From Nepenthes gracilis (lineage: Eukaryota > Streptophyta > Magnoliopsida > Caryophyllales > Nepenthaceae), in contig BSYO01000006.1 of assembly GCA_033239525.1 (NCBI GenBank), positions 20,422,175 to 20,486,174 on the forward strand: a DNA stretch of 64,000 bases. Direction: 5' to 3'. A model generated the notes under the pieces. It was not told where the DNA came from and made no database searches. It saw only the letters and a list, made by a program, of their open reading frames with translations. Of this stretch, positions 26,549 through 39,228 are shown piece after piece. Every line of letters begins with the position of its first letter. Position 1 is the first letter of the stretch. The translations under genes were made by a program, and so were the position numbers.

Positions 26549-27371
26549 TGTTGGAAATTTGACATTTGAATGCACCCGATTCGACGCAACAAAACAAACC
26601 CCAAACCCTCATCAATTATCAGCTATTAAATTTGTGAATATAAGAAACAAATAATGTATAACAATTTTGTAACGTGAAAACTCTTCTTAAACCAAAGGAA
26701 AAGCTATTGAATAAACTCCGAATAAATTTATTATAAATAGTGCAGATTATAAAAATCCCTTCTGAAATCCTTTCACTCCGAACTCGAATAATGGTTGAAT
26801 AGAATCCCCTCTCAACACACCCAACGACCTATAAGATAAATATAATGAGAAAAGGAGCAATTAAACGAGAACACGCTTCTAGAATCACTTCCAAGATGAC
26901 GTACCCGATATTGGCGAAAATAGAACTTAAATCGAATCTCGATCGGATATCGAACCGCTTCCTCTTCTCCCTTCTTCTATTCTCTCTCTATGTGCGGCGC
27001 CCCTTGTGGAGAAATATTTCATAATCATAACATTAAAACGCATGAGCTGCGTTCGTCCAGCCAGCGCGGATCGACTGCACCGAATTTTGGATTCCGTGCT
27101 CAAACGCCCACCAAATGTAGAGTGAGCGCACCAAGTTCGAAATCCGTGTCTTTTCACCGCTCAAGTATGAGGTGAGCACCAACAGTCCTCTATCAATTTA
27201 GAATCGGTGCTCAAACTTTACTCGAGCGTCTCTTAAGTGCTCGATTTAATCTTACCTCCTGGCCCTTCGCTGCATGCACAAACACCCCAATCTTCACACG
27301 AGCCCAGTGCAAATATCTGATAATTTTTCGTTTGTTGAGTTACTCACAGTGGAGTGACAAAAAATCCAACA
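26549..27371 (-). mobile_element. Solo LTR, copy B of the TGTTGG...CCAACA family
   Basis: The element is 823 bp, begins TGTTGG and ends CCAACA. It is flanked by a perfect 5-bp target-site duplication AGTTT (26544-26548 and 27372-27376). No internal retroelement sequence or second LTR is present, so it is a solo LTR left by LTR-LTR recombination. Reverse-complemented, it aligns along its length with the LTR split by the Tat element (46516-47075 plus 58469-58639) and with copy C at 32584. It is the best-preserved copy of the family here. Open frames inside it are incidental. Confidence 0.85.
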
Positions 27372-27376
27372 AGTTT

Positions 27377-29268
27377 ACAATTCGAGAAAAACTCAAAACT
27401 TTTTAGAGGATTTTTCTAACTAGCAGTTATTATTAAATAGATTATCAAGTTATATATATGGCTTGACCATGAAAATATCTTTTTTAGGTTTGTTTTAGAA
27501 AGTTATTTCTTTATAATTACTCTCTGAGATATTCTCTAGGGATATTTGAAATACTATTTGCGGTTTATGATGTCAATCCTTTGAATTTAGACTTATAGAC
27601 ATGACCCACTTGGATTTTCCTTAGGAATGTAGAAGTTTTGTTCCAATCTCTTTCAACCTTTTCTTCTCACAAAGTTTGATGTCTCTACCCTCATCTTACC
27701 TCGGGTTCTCCCCTTATAAAGACCTTTTAAATATTAAGAATAAATCAATTATATCATTGGAGTCCAAAGAGGTAGTTCTTTATTGGCACATGGCTAGGTA
27801 AACACTCCACGCCTTCTTATTTGAGACTTGGATACAAGATTGTTGATTGTTGCCTTCCACTGGCTTGGTACAATTGCCCATCACACTTACATCCTTCGTT
27901 TGGTGTGCACAAGCCTTAATCGACTAGTATAGTAAAATATACTATTATCCATGTTATAATCCAAATAGTTCAATTATTTGTGATTATCGGCTATGGATAG
28001 CGAGGGGCGCCTACCGTCCACTTCAAAGCTTCATAATCATTCACTTATGCGGCACCTGACTGTCCAGCCAAGCACTGGGGCATCCGGCCTGGCTCCCGAG
28101 CAGCCTACCACTTTGTCCTTGTTGGTGCCCTGGTGCCCCTAGTAAGCCAATGGTCAAAATCTGTTGGCCATCCTAATTACTTGGGCTGAGCCTTTGAAAC
28201 AAAAGCAGAAATTAGAGGAAGTGATTTTATAGGATACAAACGATAAGCAAAGTCACATTTTTATATCCAGTCCAAAAGTAGTGGTCTCTTCAACTCTTAC
28301 TAAATAATATTATTTGATTTTCTTGAGTCTGATCTTAAAACTTAATTTATTGAGCATATATTTATTATTATTATATCAATTTATCCTGACTATCAGTCTG
28401 TCACATGTAAGTATTAGAAAAATTTAAACAACCAAGTTCTACTTATATTTTACAAATCCATTGATAATATAATATATGTACTATATATGTTGTGTTTTCA
28501 TACACCTTTTGCCTCTACAAAAAAAGATCAGAGAAAAAATAGGAACTCACGTGCAGGAGTAGCTTAGAGAGTAGCAGTATCGCTAAAACCATATCCAAAA
28601 AACAGCAACAAAGCACATTAATTATCTTCAAAATTTTCTTTTATATTTTTATTCTATTTGCCTTTATTTTAATCATATATTTTATATTATAAAATATTAT
28701 ATGAAATATGTAGATATTTTATATCTATAGCAGTAACTCAAACATTAATTGAAAAAAATTCAATTATGGGCTGAACATCATGGCTAGTTGTAGGACTTTT
28801 GACCCACAGAGGCCGATTCCCGTAGAGGATTCAATAAAAATAACAGTTTTTGTAGTTTATATATATATCATGAAACATGGCAATTTTTTACGAGATATAG
28901 CATTTATACTAATAAAAAGCCAAACCTAATAGTATTGCTTGAACGAATGTAAATACTGTTATCTGCTTTTTTATTAATTTTATTTTTAAAATTAATTTTT
29001 AATACTAATTCTACACTGGGAAATAAAATTTATTATATTTTGGATTATATGTGTTATTCGAAAAACATCCTTATGTATGAGTATTTTATTATGTGTTTTA
29101 CATATGTATAATATAATGGTATCATAAGTATATAATTCAAAAAATATAATTAATTGTATATTAAATTCAACCGGTAACATTCAACTTAAAAATAGTTAAA
29201 AATTAATAACTAATTAAAAATAAAATTAAAAGTATTTAAACTTTTTTTTGGTCATATATTTATATTTT
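27377..29268. other. Intergenic DNA
   Basis: No gene is recognised. A GC-richer interval at about 27960-28190 may be a transposon fragment, but no ends or homologous copy were found in the window. Confidence 0.45.
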
Positions 29269-29273
29269 AAAGT

Positions 29274-30838
29274 TGTTGCGTCCCGGGTCCGCGGTTGCCG
29301 TACGGATTGGGGAACCTTCGGATTCCCTAGCACGTGGCGGCGTCGGGAGAAGGATCCGGTCTCCGTATCTATGAACCTGGACCTGCACAACACAAACAAT
29401 AACCGAGAGGTTAGAGGCCGACGGGGGGTTTTGGTCCCCCGTCGGCACTCCGACGCTCAAGTCAGATATCTTCCGATGGTAAACGGAGAAATGCATGCAT
29501 AAGATGCGAGAATGAGGAGAGTACGAGAGGGATGTGATCGGAGGCGTGAGCTCCATGTATGCGCCCGGCAGAGGGCGGCTTATTTTTATACCCGCAGAGG
29601 GTGATTTGGAGTGCGCCCGGCAGAGGGGCGGCTTATAGGTGCGCCCGCGTAGGGCGGCTCGGAGGTGCGCCCGACAGAGGGCGGCTTTTAGATGTTCGTG
29701 GGCCTCGGGTAATATTTGGAGATATCCCGGAACACGCCGGAACGAATACGGGGCCCGTTGGGCCACGCTGCCCGAGTGGGCCGCCGGGCACGGGCCTCAT
29801 TTAATGGTTCCCTGCTGGGTAATTTCCCGGGCAACCTTGCGCCCGTTCTGCCCGAGGGTTTTGGGTGTCGTTTTGAGGCCTCGGTGCTAGAAGGAGGACT
29901 CTACGCTGCTGGGTTTGGCCGAGGACTTCGGGGAGTTCTGGCCGCCTCCAACGAAGGGCAGAATGCTCTCGTTCGCCGGATCTGGAGGACGACGGCCAGA
30001 CGTCGTGGCAGGAGCGAGGATTCGCTCCATACTCTGCTGAGAGCCTCGCGTTCCCTGTTGAGGAACGCCGTTGGGTTTCGCCACCGTGAGGAGTTCTGTG
30101 ACGCTGTTTTGGGGACAGATCTGGTTGCTGTTTTGGGGGAGCTTCATGCCTTGTTCCTGATAAGAACAGGAGGAAGAAGGACCGCCACTGCTAGGGACAT
30201 GGTTTCGTTTCTACCATGGTTCGGGGGGAATGACTGAGTGCCATTCTCGGTGGAACCTAGGCCCGGCGTTGGCTGTGGCTCGGATTGAGCAGACGAACGC
30301 CATGGGAGGGGATTCAAGGATCCTGGTTACAGATTAAGAAGTGGAATTGCAGGATTTGGCCGCCAGGACCGTCCAGTGCTTCGTCTGTGTCGGGAACGGC
30401 GGAGTGGTGCCGATTTCCATGGGCGGTGAGCTTTGAGCTCCGATTAGCACCGTTCTGAGGGGAAATCGCGGAGTGTCGTCGGGGTAAAAGCTCTGGGCTT
30501 TATCTTTCTGGAACGACGGCAGTGAGGTGCTTTGGGCCGCTCACGGAGAGAGTTCCGTGGTTTGCCTGGTGACGTCGCCGGCTGAATCTCATTACTCCGT
30601 TTTCCCCTTTTGCTCCCTTTTCCGGCGAGGTCAGAGAGAGGGAGAGATGAGGAGTGGGCTGTCCTGCCTCTGCGCATGGCAGAGGCCAGCCTGGAGATGC
30701 CTTGAGAAGCGTGCTCTCTTTGTCCTTTTATGGGCAGAGGAGAAAATATTTTTCCGCCAAACTGAGAGCATTTCCCGCCTTCTGCCTTGGGCCTTTAATT
30801 GGGCCGTGCTCTATGGGCCTGTGTGTTGGGACCCAACA
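29274..30838. mobile_element. Solo LTR of 1565 bp, GC-rich, different family
   Basis: The element starts TGTTGCGTCCC and ends GGGACCCAACA, so its termini are inverted repeats matching at 10 of 11 positions. It is flanked by a perfect 5-bp target-site duplication AAAGT (29269-29273 and 30839-30843). Base composition is far more GC-rich than both flanks, giving many chance open frames. There is no gag-pol sequence or second LTR, so a solo LTR is the simplest reading. A 5-bp duplication does not suit hAT (8 bp), Mutator (9 bp) or CACTA (3 bp) elements. Strand cannot be decided. Confidence 0.85.
29561..29691. repeat. Degenerate tandem repeat of about 26-30 bp inside the solo LTR
   Basis: About five units begin GCGCCCG or a variant and continue with GCAGAGGGCGGCT. 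They start near 29561, 29591, 29614, 29641 and 29667. Unit length varies by a few bases. Such arrays are common in long LTRs. Confidence 0.75.
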
Positions 30839-31089
30839 AAAGTAGATCAGATAAATGATTTTCATTGAATATATAAAAACTTAAACTGATTAAAAATATA
30901 TCACTTTTAAAATATAATATAAAATATATATTTTTTAAAAAATTAAAAAATATTTCTATGAAAGCATAGTTACAAGTTTACGTTAAATTTATTTCTTAGA
31001 AATTATCTCAGAAATCCTATATATGTATATAGGATTTATTTTAAATTTAGTTTTTTATAAGTTTAAAATTTATTAAATATATAGAAAGT

Positions 31090-31400
31090 AAGTTCATCGA
31101 TGAATAGTGTTCCCTGCTTCTTTGACCCTGTCCTGCTGTTTCGTACCTGGTAGTGTCAGAAGGCGTCAGTGTTGTAACGAGTTGGGCGTGTCGAGCGGAG
31201 ATAGGTGTGCTATCGGGCTTGAATCGCGTACGTAACCAGATAAGTTCCCTGAAAACGCGCTCCACGCGATGGGGTCCACGTGATGCGTTGATCGGGTCCC
31301 CGGGTCTGCTCGTCGGTTCATGACACGTGCATGAGCGTGCCACGTGATGATGTTACAGGCAGCAGAGCGGGGATCCCTATCCATTTGGCAAGCAACGTTT
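31090..31400. promoter_or_regulatory. GC- and CpG-rich island with three G-boxes
   Basis: About 310 bp of CpG-rich sequence stands out from AT-rich flanks. It contains three perfect CACGTG hexamers (31277-31282, 31324-31329, 31341-31346), two of them within 23 bp. CACGTG is the G-box core bound by plant bZIP and bHLH factors and is contained in many abscisic-acid response elements. No coding sequence follows on either strand, so this could be a promoter remnant, an enhancer or part of an unrecognised transposon. Confidence 0.4.
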
Positions 31401-32583
31401 TGTAAGCTGTACGGTAATTAATTATATACTGATTGTTATTAAAGAATTCGATAATAATATATTAGATGTGCTTTAAAATTTTTTAATATTATTTTTAAAT
31501 TTGTTATTTTATCAGCGATTTCACACTGAATAAAATATTTTTTGAGATTTTCATGTCGGATATAAAGTGCATGAATTCCATATTATCGGAAAAATCTAAT
31601 TAATACAAATTAATTTTCTTTTAGATTACTTTCATGTAAGATTTAATATTATATATTCAAAAAGAAAATTAATTTGACCAAACTTTTATCTAAAACAAAA
31701 ATTAAGTTAGAGATTTTGAAATATATTTTTGTAAAGAATGTGTTATGTTGCTGGATTATACCTTTTTTATACCAAGCAAAATAAATAAATAAATAAATAT
31801 TTACTCACCTGTGCATGAAATAAATCACAGTCTTATGTACTTTATTAGAGAAAGTATTGAGATATTCTACCATCATTTTACGTTCTCTAATATGTATGAC
31901 ATACTTAATTTTCTAAAAAAGTTTAGTGTTATACAAATAAGGGTAATCGTCCTCAATCCTCATGGCATAAATCTGTAAGGGTAACCTACAGATATGGAGG
32001 GATAGTCAACTAGAAGAGTTCTTTCATTATTAAAATTGAAAGATCATGGCTAGAGGATTCACAATCAAACATAGAGCAAATTTTTAATAGCAATGAATCA
32101 TCATGTATATTCATGCATATGTAGAGATTCACATTCTAACTTAACCAACACCAATTCCCACGACAAATTAGATTCCAATTCAATTGAAACCTTATGCCCA
32201 TGAAATTTATGCATGCAAGATCTATCCCATAATTTAGTTTTCCTTGAGACACTGTTTGAAGCCAGTTACAAAATGATTTGGACCTAGTTGGTTTCACTAA
32301 ATTCAAAATCTTGTTCAAATACTTCATGATCATAGAATTGCGAAAAGAAGGCACCAAAAATCTAGTTAACACGTCCAAAGACCTTAACAAAACCGAACGA
32401 GCTTGGAGACTAGATTTACTATGAGACTAGCTGCCCTAGATGAACCGCCCAAATGACTTGAATCAATGCAAGTAATGTACCTTAACCCTCTCAGTAAAAG
32501 GCTAGGGTCCTACTATTTCAAGGGTTATTAGGCTAAGTTGCTAAATTATCAACAAACTAATGAAATAGCTGAAAAGAGTAACA
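31401..32583. other. AT-rich intergenic DNA
   Basis: No gene or clear repeat is recognised. A short (AAAT)n tract lies near 31781-31799. Confidence 0.5.
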
Positions 32584-33230
32584 TATTGGATTATGAGTCA
32601 CTCCCGTAAAAACTTATACACATTTGATATGCTAATTGGTTGTACGAATGACAACGAAGGCCTAAGGCGTTGATTTTAGAAGTATCACACCTAAGGTATG
32701 CATTACATGTCATTTCCATAAGCTCCGCACTTGAGTTGCACCTATCAGGCGGTCGAGCGCAACCCGAAGGATAAAAACTCAGCTAACACTTGTTAATGTT
32801 TTTTTACTGTTACAATTTGAGCGCTCTTTTATGAGAGAAAATAAGAAAAAGAAAGAGAAAATGAAGAAAAAATTGTGCATTCGTTTGTATTTTAAATTGA
32901 GTTTCAGTCTCTGTTAATCATAAATATGCTATTCTAATTATTAAAAAGAACATTTATCTAATTTTATTTCTTCTTTTTCATATTATATTATCTATTATAC
33001 TAATTTGTTTTGAGATAAAATAGTTTGACATTGTATTTTGAGGTTTGTATAATTAAGACGCTATATAGTGGAGATATTTTTAGATTTTAAATTCTGTGAT
33101 TTTTCTTTCTTATTTAAAATAAAATTTTTTATGTAAAAATTATGTTTTTATTGATCGAACGTAATTATTATATATCTGTCATGTATTATTATTTATTTTT
33201 TTTAATTTAAATAATAGGTCGGCCTTTGAT
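32584..33230 (+). repeat. Old LTR, copy C of the TGTTGG...CCAACA family
   Basis: The block starts TATTGGATTATGAGTCACTC, matching TGTTGAATTATGAGTCACTT at 46516. It runs colinear with that LTR through CTAATTGG, TACGAATGA, GAGCGCT, a GAGTTT segment and ATATAGTGGAGATATTT. The last match covers the point where the Tat element is inserted in the other copy, so this copy shows the uninterrupted site. The 3' end is eroded and no target-site duplication was found. Confidence 0.65.
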
Positions 33231-36200
33231 AAATAAGAGTACAAAGAATTCTGAGAGGTGTGCTTCACTCGCCAATAATGGCAAGAAAAAATGTGCACGG
33301 GCAACAGGGTAGATGTTACGGGCCGCTTTGGTCCACTCACTTTCAGCAACGTGACAAGCAACTGACCAAGTCAGGAAAAGGGAGTGTCACCTACCTATTT
33401 CTCTCTATAGGAAAGCTCCTCAAAAGCATTGGCCTCCTACGTTAAAAAGGGAGTACTATGAGAGGAAAAGGGGAAGAGGAAATACCAATTTTGATGATGT
33501 ACAGTGTCTCATTATTTTGATTAGCTTATTAAGACTAAAACAAGCTACTTTGTTTGAAACTATAATTTATATATTTTTGATGTCAATATTTTAGAAGAGT
33601 CTCCTATATAAAGATTTTATGAAGAAAGCATGTAAGAGATAAATTTTTCATCCTATCAAAGAACTCTTTCAAGTGTCTATTAGAATATGTATATTATAAA
33701 AGAAAATTTTATTCGTTTGGAGAAGGGTTAGCTTGCCCTAACACCTTCAAAAAAATTGATACACATACCTACTTAGAGTTGCAGAGACTCACCCAATTCT
33801 CACTTGGGACCCAAAAGGTTATAAAGCCGAGTCTCATCAATATTTTACTTTCAATGGCATCACCCGCTCATGTAGATGAGACTCTATTTACTTTGTCAGA
33901 TAGGCTAGTTTTTTTATATAGACTAAAATATCATAGGGTGCTCTGAATAACACTTTTATTCTCTTTTACCTCTTATTTTTGTTATTATATATAAATTATG
34001 CTAAGGTTTTAATCAAACTTAAAATGAATTGTTAGAAATTTGGGTCAAACTTTATGCAAATACGCATTATTGGTAAAAACTTTAGCATAGATTTGAATAC
34101 CAAATGTACATATTCATAATTTCATAAATAATATCAGCAATTATAATCTTCTTTCAAAAAATCGTTCCCAATTGTGAACCCATTGCCTCACTTACAGTCC
34201 CAACATAATTTATTTATTTATTTTTTTTGTATTGAATGAACATAGAAAATTAAGAGTTAATTTTATTATGTTCTTTTATTGAGACTTTAAACTCTCAGTC
34301 ATCTGTATAGATGAAGTTACACTCAATAGGTTCCTTGGCTCTTGCCAGGTTTAATTTCTATTATCAGAATCACTTATACTTTAAATCTATATGCCTTTTC
34401 TTAGCTGTTAATATTTTCGTTAACAATATAATAACCAACAAAACAAATTAGTGTGAGATTCAAATTCACATCAAACACAAACTTATATAAATTAAATGTT
34501 AAATAGGTTGTACTTCTGTCTCAATGGTCATTTGTCTTTATTATGAAATACCACATAACCTAGTATAAAAGTTTTTAATCATCATTGTTAGTCTTTTTTT
34601 TTTTAGAAAGAAAAAAACGAAACATTGGCCCAAGAGAAGGACAACTAGACAAGATAATTTTACAAAATGACATAATTGTTTTCTAAAAAGTTACATATGT
34701 AAAATAAAAGATTGATACCTTTCTTAATTATAATTGGTTGAATTTATACATACATTTTATATAAAATTAGAGTCAGATGATAAAAAGAATTTAAACTATT
34801 TTTTTGACTAAACAAAATAGACACATATAAATGAGACAGTGAAAAAAATTTTAATTGTCAAGTTTCGTGTGACCAAACAAATTCTCAAATTAATCCAAAT
34901 TAAATTACAGCAGAGTTACATAAATATCAATGTGTATTTTGATAATGGGCCCATGATAACCAATCAATTATCGGGATCAATAGGATTTTATTGAATAACA
35001 GAATGAAACAAGTTATTCTTTAAATTTAAATTATTTATTTTTTTATGAATGATAATAATTTTATTATTTTTAAAAAATAAAATTTTAATTAAAATTATTT
35101 ATTAAATTATAATTATTTATTTAAAAATAAATAATTTTAATTTAAAAAATAATCTCATATTTTTTTTAAGAGATAACGGCTCCACCGTGACCAATCAATT
35201 ACCAACCCCGTTCACATTATTCCCTTTTCAGATAAAATTAAATGAGTGGCATTAAGGATGTATGTTATAATATTTTATTCATATTCATACTAATAACGTC
35301 ATATTAATAAAATATATTTAAGCTACTGTAAAAAAAAATTTATTAAAAGGTAATAATCAATATTTTCAAAAGGAAAAGACTCTCATGTCTGACCCCCTCA
35401 ATCACTGTTGTGCCTGTGATCTACGTCCCTAGAGACTCTTGCCTATCTTTTTTTTTTCTTTTTTTTTTATTTTTTAGGGGACGGGGTAAATACCCTACAG
35501 ACTGCCAACTGACAATCAGACTTGTACCGGTTTACCCAAAAGGGAAAAATAAAATTTCAGAATCGTACAACCTTACCCAATTTTAAAAAGAAGCAAAAAT
35601 CAAAGTTTTATTTATTTATTTATTTATCAAATAAAATGAAAGTAAACAATGATGGATGAAATAAATTTTTTATTGACTAATGATTGTTATTTTTTAGAAC
35701 AGTGAGGTTACCTGTCTGATAATTCAATTGCATTATATATATATATATATATATATATATTTAATTTTAAGTGAAAATAGTTGTGATCCTATTTAATATT
35801 TGGTTTTGATGGTAAGAAGTATAGCATATTTGGATCGCATCTAATACTGGCATTTTGCATCTAAGACATGAAAATGAGTGCAAGTTATTAGACAGATGGT
35901 TTTATATTATCTAATTTTATTTTATACTTTAGAATAATGTGCATGCGTGTGAAATATTAGAGTATAAAATCAATAGTTTAACTTTTTATGCACCACACGT
36001 AAACTAAAAGTATATGCTACTTATTATATTGTTTATATCTATATATTTTTTTATTTTGTTAGAATTGAAGTTTTAAATATTATCTATATTGTAGGGATAT
36101 ATATAAGTAAAATAACTTATAATAATTTCAGTTTTCCTCCATTATAGAAAGACATCGAAACATTGAATTTCACTAGACACTAATTTACTTCAATTAGAAT

Positions 36201-36455
36201 TACCCAAAAAAATTACTTCAATTAAATAAGATGTCATCTTGTAATATATATAGTCTTAGCTGAGGGGTAGGCTGAGCTGATAGCCCATGTACAGCTCAAA
36301 AGGGACAAGACAAAGATAATCTCACCAAAAAAATTATATGCTTATCTATTTGATTGTTGATTTTAATCAATGGATAATGGATTTATATTTATTTATCTCG
36401 TGAATAATGGACAAATATTATAAGCTTTTGGTCCTTTCTTCTATTCTTGCAGGTT
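33231..36455. other. AT-rich intergenic DNA upstream of the DUF4408 gene
   Basis: No gene is recognised. An (AT)n microsatellite lies at about 35733-35760. The last few hundred bases may contain promoter elements of the DUF4408 gene. Confidence 0.5.
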
Positions 36456-36463
36456 TATAAAAG
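36456..36463 (+). promoter_or_regulatory. TATA box of the DUF4408/DUF761 gene
   Basis: TATAAAAG lies 349 bp upstream of the start codon and is followed by a purine-rich and then pyrimidine-rich leader. With a start about 30 bp downstream, the 5' leader would be about 315 nt. Confidence 0.55.
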
Positions 36464-36589
36464 GAGAGGAGCTGTCTTCAAAGAGGGTTCAACTTTCTTG
36501 GGGAGCGGAAGTAAATGCTCCATTTCCTATTTGAGTAACCTTGTGTGGAGAGGAAAGGAGAAAGGGCAAAAATACACAGACCTCCATTA

Positions 36590-36634
36590 ATGATCTCCAT
36601 TTTCAAGGGTTTTGCATTCTCTCCCTCTGTTTGA
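36590..36634 (+). CDS. Upstream ORF in the DUF4408 leader (14 codons)
   Basis: A complete short frame (ATG to TGA) lies in the predicted leader, 170 nt before the main start. It has no recognisable peptide motif. It may be incidental. Confidence 0.25.
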   Translation: MISIFKGFAFSPSV

Positions 36635-36804
36635 AATCTTTCCCTTTTCTCATCCCCTTCTAATATCTTCTCCTCAGATTTCGATTTCCTTTTCTTTCAA
36701 TCGGGCATTCCCGAAAATTCCGAACCCAAGCACTGCGCCTTCTCTCTCTCTCTCTCTGGATTTTCGTTTCTGCATTTCTGGAAATCTAGCACGAGATCTC
36801 TGCT

Positions 36805-37533
36805 ATGGATGCGTTTGATTTCAACAGCGTGAAAGTAGAGAAAGCAACGGCGATGCTCAGGTTTCGCCGGATTCGAAGAATTGCGAGGCTGCTTCGCTTC
36901 GTGGAGCTGTGCGCAGCTCTCGGTCTTCTCTCTTGGATTTCAGCTCGGTTGCCTTCGGCCGTCAAGATCTCGGGAGAGTTCCTCCGCCAGATCTCCGGTA
37001 TCCTAGTCAGCCCGCTCTTCGTCTTCGTTGTTGGTAACGCGATCGTTGTCACTTTAATAGCCAAGTCCCGCCAATTTGCGAAAAGTATAAGTAATGCCGA
37101 GAGCGAATTCTGCGAGGACCTCCGATCTGATATTTCCGACGCTGTGCCGCACCCGGAGCCAGAAGAGATCGTGTACCAAGATAAAGAGATTATATGCGAG
37201 GAGAATGCAAATCCGTCGAAGAACGAAGATAGCATTTCCAGTGCCAAAGATACGGAGTTTGGAGACGCGAAGGGGTACAGGAGGAGTCAATCGGAGAACT
37301 TTGAGAGAGAGACCGACGGAGAAATGAAGCCGACCGAAAAGCTCCGTCGATCGGAGACTGACATATGCCGGAAAAGAGGGAACGACGGCGAGGAATCAGT
37401 GGAGGAATTGGTGTATCCGGAGGACGGTTTGAGCAATGAGGAGTTTCAGCGAACAATTGAGGCTTTCATTGCCAGACAGGTCAAGTTCCACCGCGAGGAG
37501 TCTCAGGCGGTTGTTCTCCACGGCCAACCCTAG
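36805..37533 (+). CDS. DUF4408/DUF761 domain membrane protein
   Basis: The 242-residue protein has an N-terminal DUF4408-type region with two hydrophobic helices, about residues 32-48 and 66-86. A basic stretch precedes the first helix (FRRIRRIARLLRF). A long charged, probably disordered middle follows, and the C-terminus has a DUF761-like motif (NEEFQRTIEAFIARQ, about residues 208-222). Proteins with this arrangement are plant-specific and of uncertain biochemical role; the helices suggest membrane anchoring. The ATG has a good plant context (purine-rich, G at +4), and a TATA box and pyrimidine-rich leader lie upstream. The CDS has no intron. A (TC)n tract sits in the leader and an (AG)n tract begins at the stop codon. 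The function was not inferred further. Confidence 0.85.
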   Translation: MDAFDFNSVKVEKATAMLRFRRIRRIARLLRFVELCAALGLLSWISARLPSAVKISGEFLRQISGILVSPLFVFVVGNAIVVTLIAKSRQFAKSISNAESEFCEDLRSDISDAVPHPEPEEIVYQDKEIICEENANPSKNEDSISSAKDTEFGDAKGYRRSQSENFERETDGEMKPTEKLRRSETDICRKRGNDGEESVEELVYPEDGLSNEEFQRTIEAFIARQVKFHREESQAVVLHGQP

Positions 37534-39189
37534 AGAGAGAGAGAGAGAGAGTGAGCGAGAGGGAATTTCCCTCTTTTCCTTCTTTTCTCTCATTTCTCCA
37601 TTTGAATTTCTTTACCATCTTTTCCCTCTGTTCTATTAATTAATGTATAGTGTTAAGAACATATTTTGGTCTTAAATGCGTCATAACTCTTCTTCTGTTT
37701 GGTTTTTATATTTTCGCCATTTTCCAATTTACGATAATAACAAATAAAAAAAAAAGTGAGATTTGAAGTCCGTAAATTACAAATTTAAATAAATTAAATG
37801 TCAATTGATACTAACAGCTCAAATATTTTCCCACCTTACTGTTCACAATCTTTCTTTCTTTCCATCAATTGGATTTTGGAGCTTCAATATTCATAATTAG
37901 ATTATTCAGTTTTTAATTTACCTCCTAAAAATCTCAGACATATTCAAATACTTCCTTATTTCCTTATGATATCGTTGCCTTGAAACATGATGGCACATTA
38001 TCAATTATTAAATGAGCAATTAATGTTGGATGGTTATAGTCATGATTATGACACCTTTTTTTTATTATTTATCAATGGTTGCCATATATATCAAGAGTAC
38101 ATTCAAAAAATCTATTTCTCTTTTTTTTAAAAAAAAAATTAATTTAATTATTTTTAATCATAATTAATTAGAATAAGGGAGATTCAAATTGCTAATTATA
38201 ATAATTTACAGCAGTCACTTGTGAAAATAATTTTGTTGAAGACTTAAATTATTTTTTAAAGCACAGAATCTTACTCCTACAAAGAAAGGAAATTTATATT
38301 TTTGTAGTACTGCCAGGAAATGGACGGATGAAGTGTATAGACAAGCTCCCCCTACTCAGCTAAAGACCCTCTTGGCGGTCCTCTTCAACGAGATTATATC
38401 AATAAAAATAAAAAATAAAAAGACATTGAAAATACTTTAAAAGTTACTGAATAGTATTTTTGGCTTTTTTACCCTTTTCTGAAAATAATTAAAGCTCACC
38501 CTTTAAATTACGATAAAAAAAGTGACTAAATAAAAATTATTGTTAGACAGATCTATTAAAACTGCCTTACGAAAGGAATTATGGAGAAGACCCAAGAGAC
38601 ATATTATTTTAAAATGTTATATAAGTAAAAAATTTCATAAATAATCATTGAAAATATTCTTAATAGTTTGATGGTGCTTTTGGCGATTTTTATTTTATGA
38701 TAAAAATCAAGCTCTACTTTAAATTTATTAATTATGGCCAATTGTAATTAATTAAAAATCAAATAATATATCAAAAATATAATAATAATGACAATAATAG
38801 TAACAAAAAAATAATAATATCTTATATCTCATTAGTTGGCTCCGATTGTATTATTTATTTTATCATTTTACTCAATTTAATAAATATATCTGACAATTAA
38901 ACCAAAATTTAAATATTTTTATCACATCACTTTATAGTTTTCAAAATGTATTTATTTATTTATGTATTAAACCGTAACTATATAGTGTTAGTAAAAAATC
39001 CATCTTTCATATGTAATATTAGTCACCTAAAAATTAATTATTAAGGATATGAAAAATTTAATATCCCGCCATTAATATCAATTTTAATTGCTTAAATTTC
39101 TGTAATTTTTTACTTATTTAAATTTTTAAGTCTTAATATTCAAAAATTATAGTGTATAATCATAATATTTGACTTAAGATCACACACAC

Positions 39190-39228
<39 letters not shown>

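Noticed and set aside
29260..30237. Several open frames (up to 173 codons) in the GC-rich block
   Set aside because: They lie inside a solo LTR bounded by a perfect target-site duplication, overlap each other on both strands and have no domain. High GC content explains the lack of stops.
36786..37247. 153-codon antisense frame over the DUF4408 gene
   Set aside because: It is a shadow of the real plus-strand CDS, which has recognisable domains, a TATA box and a leader.
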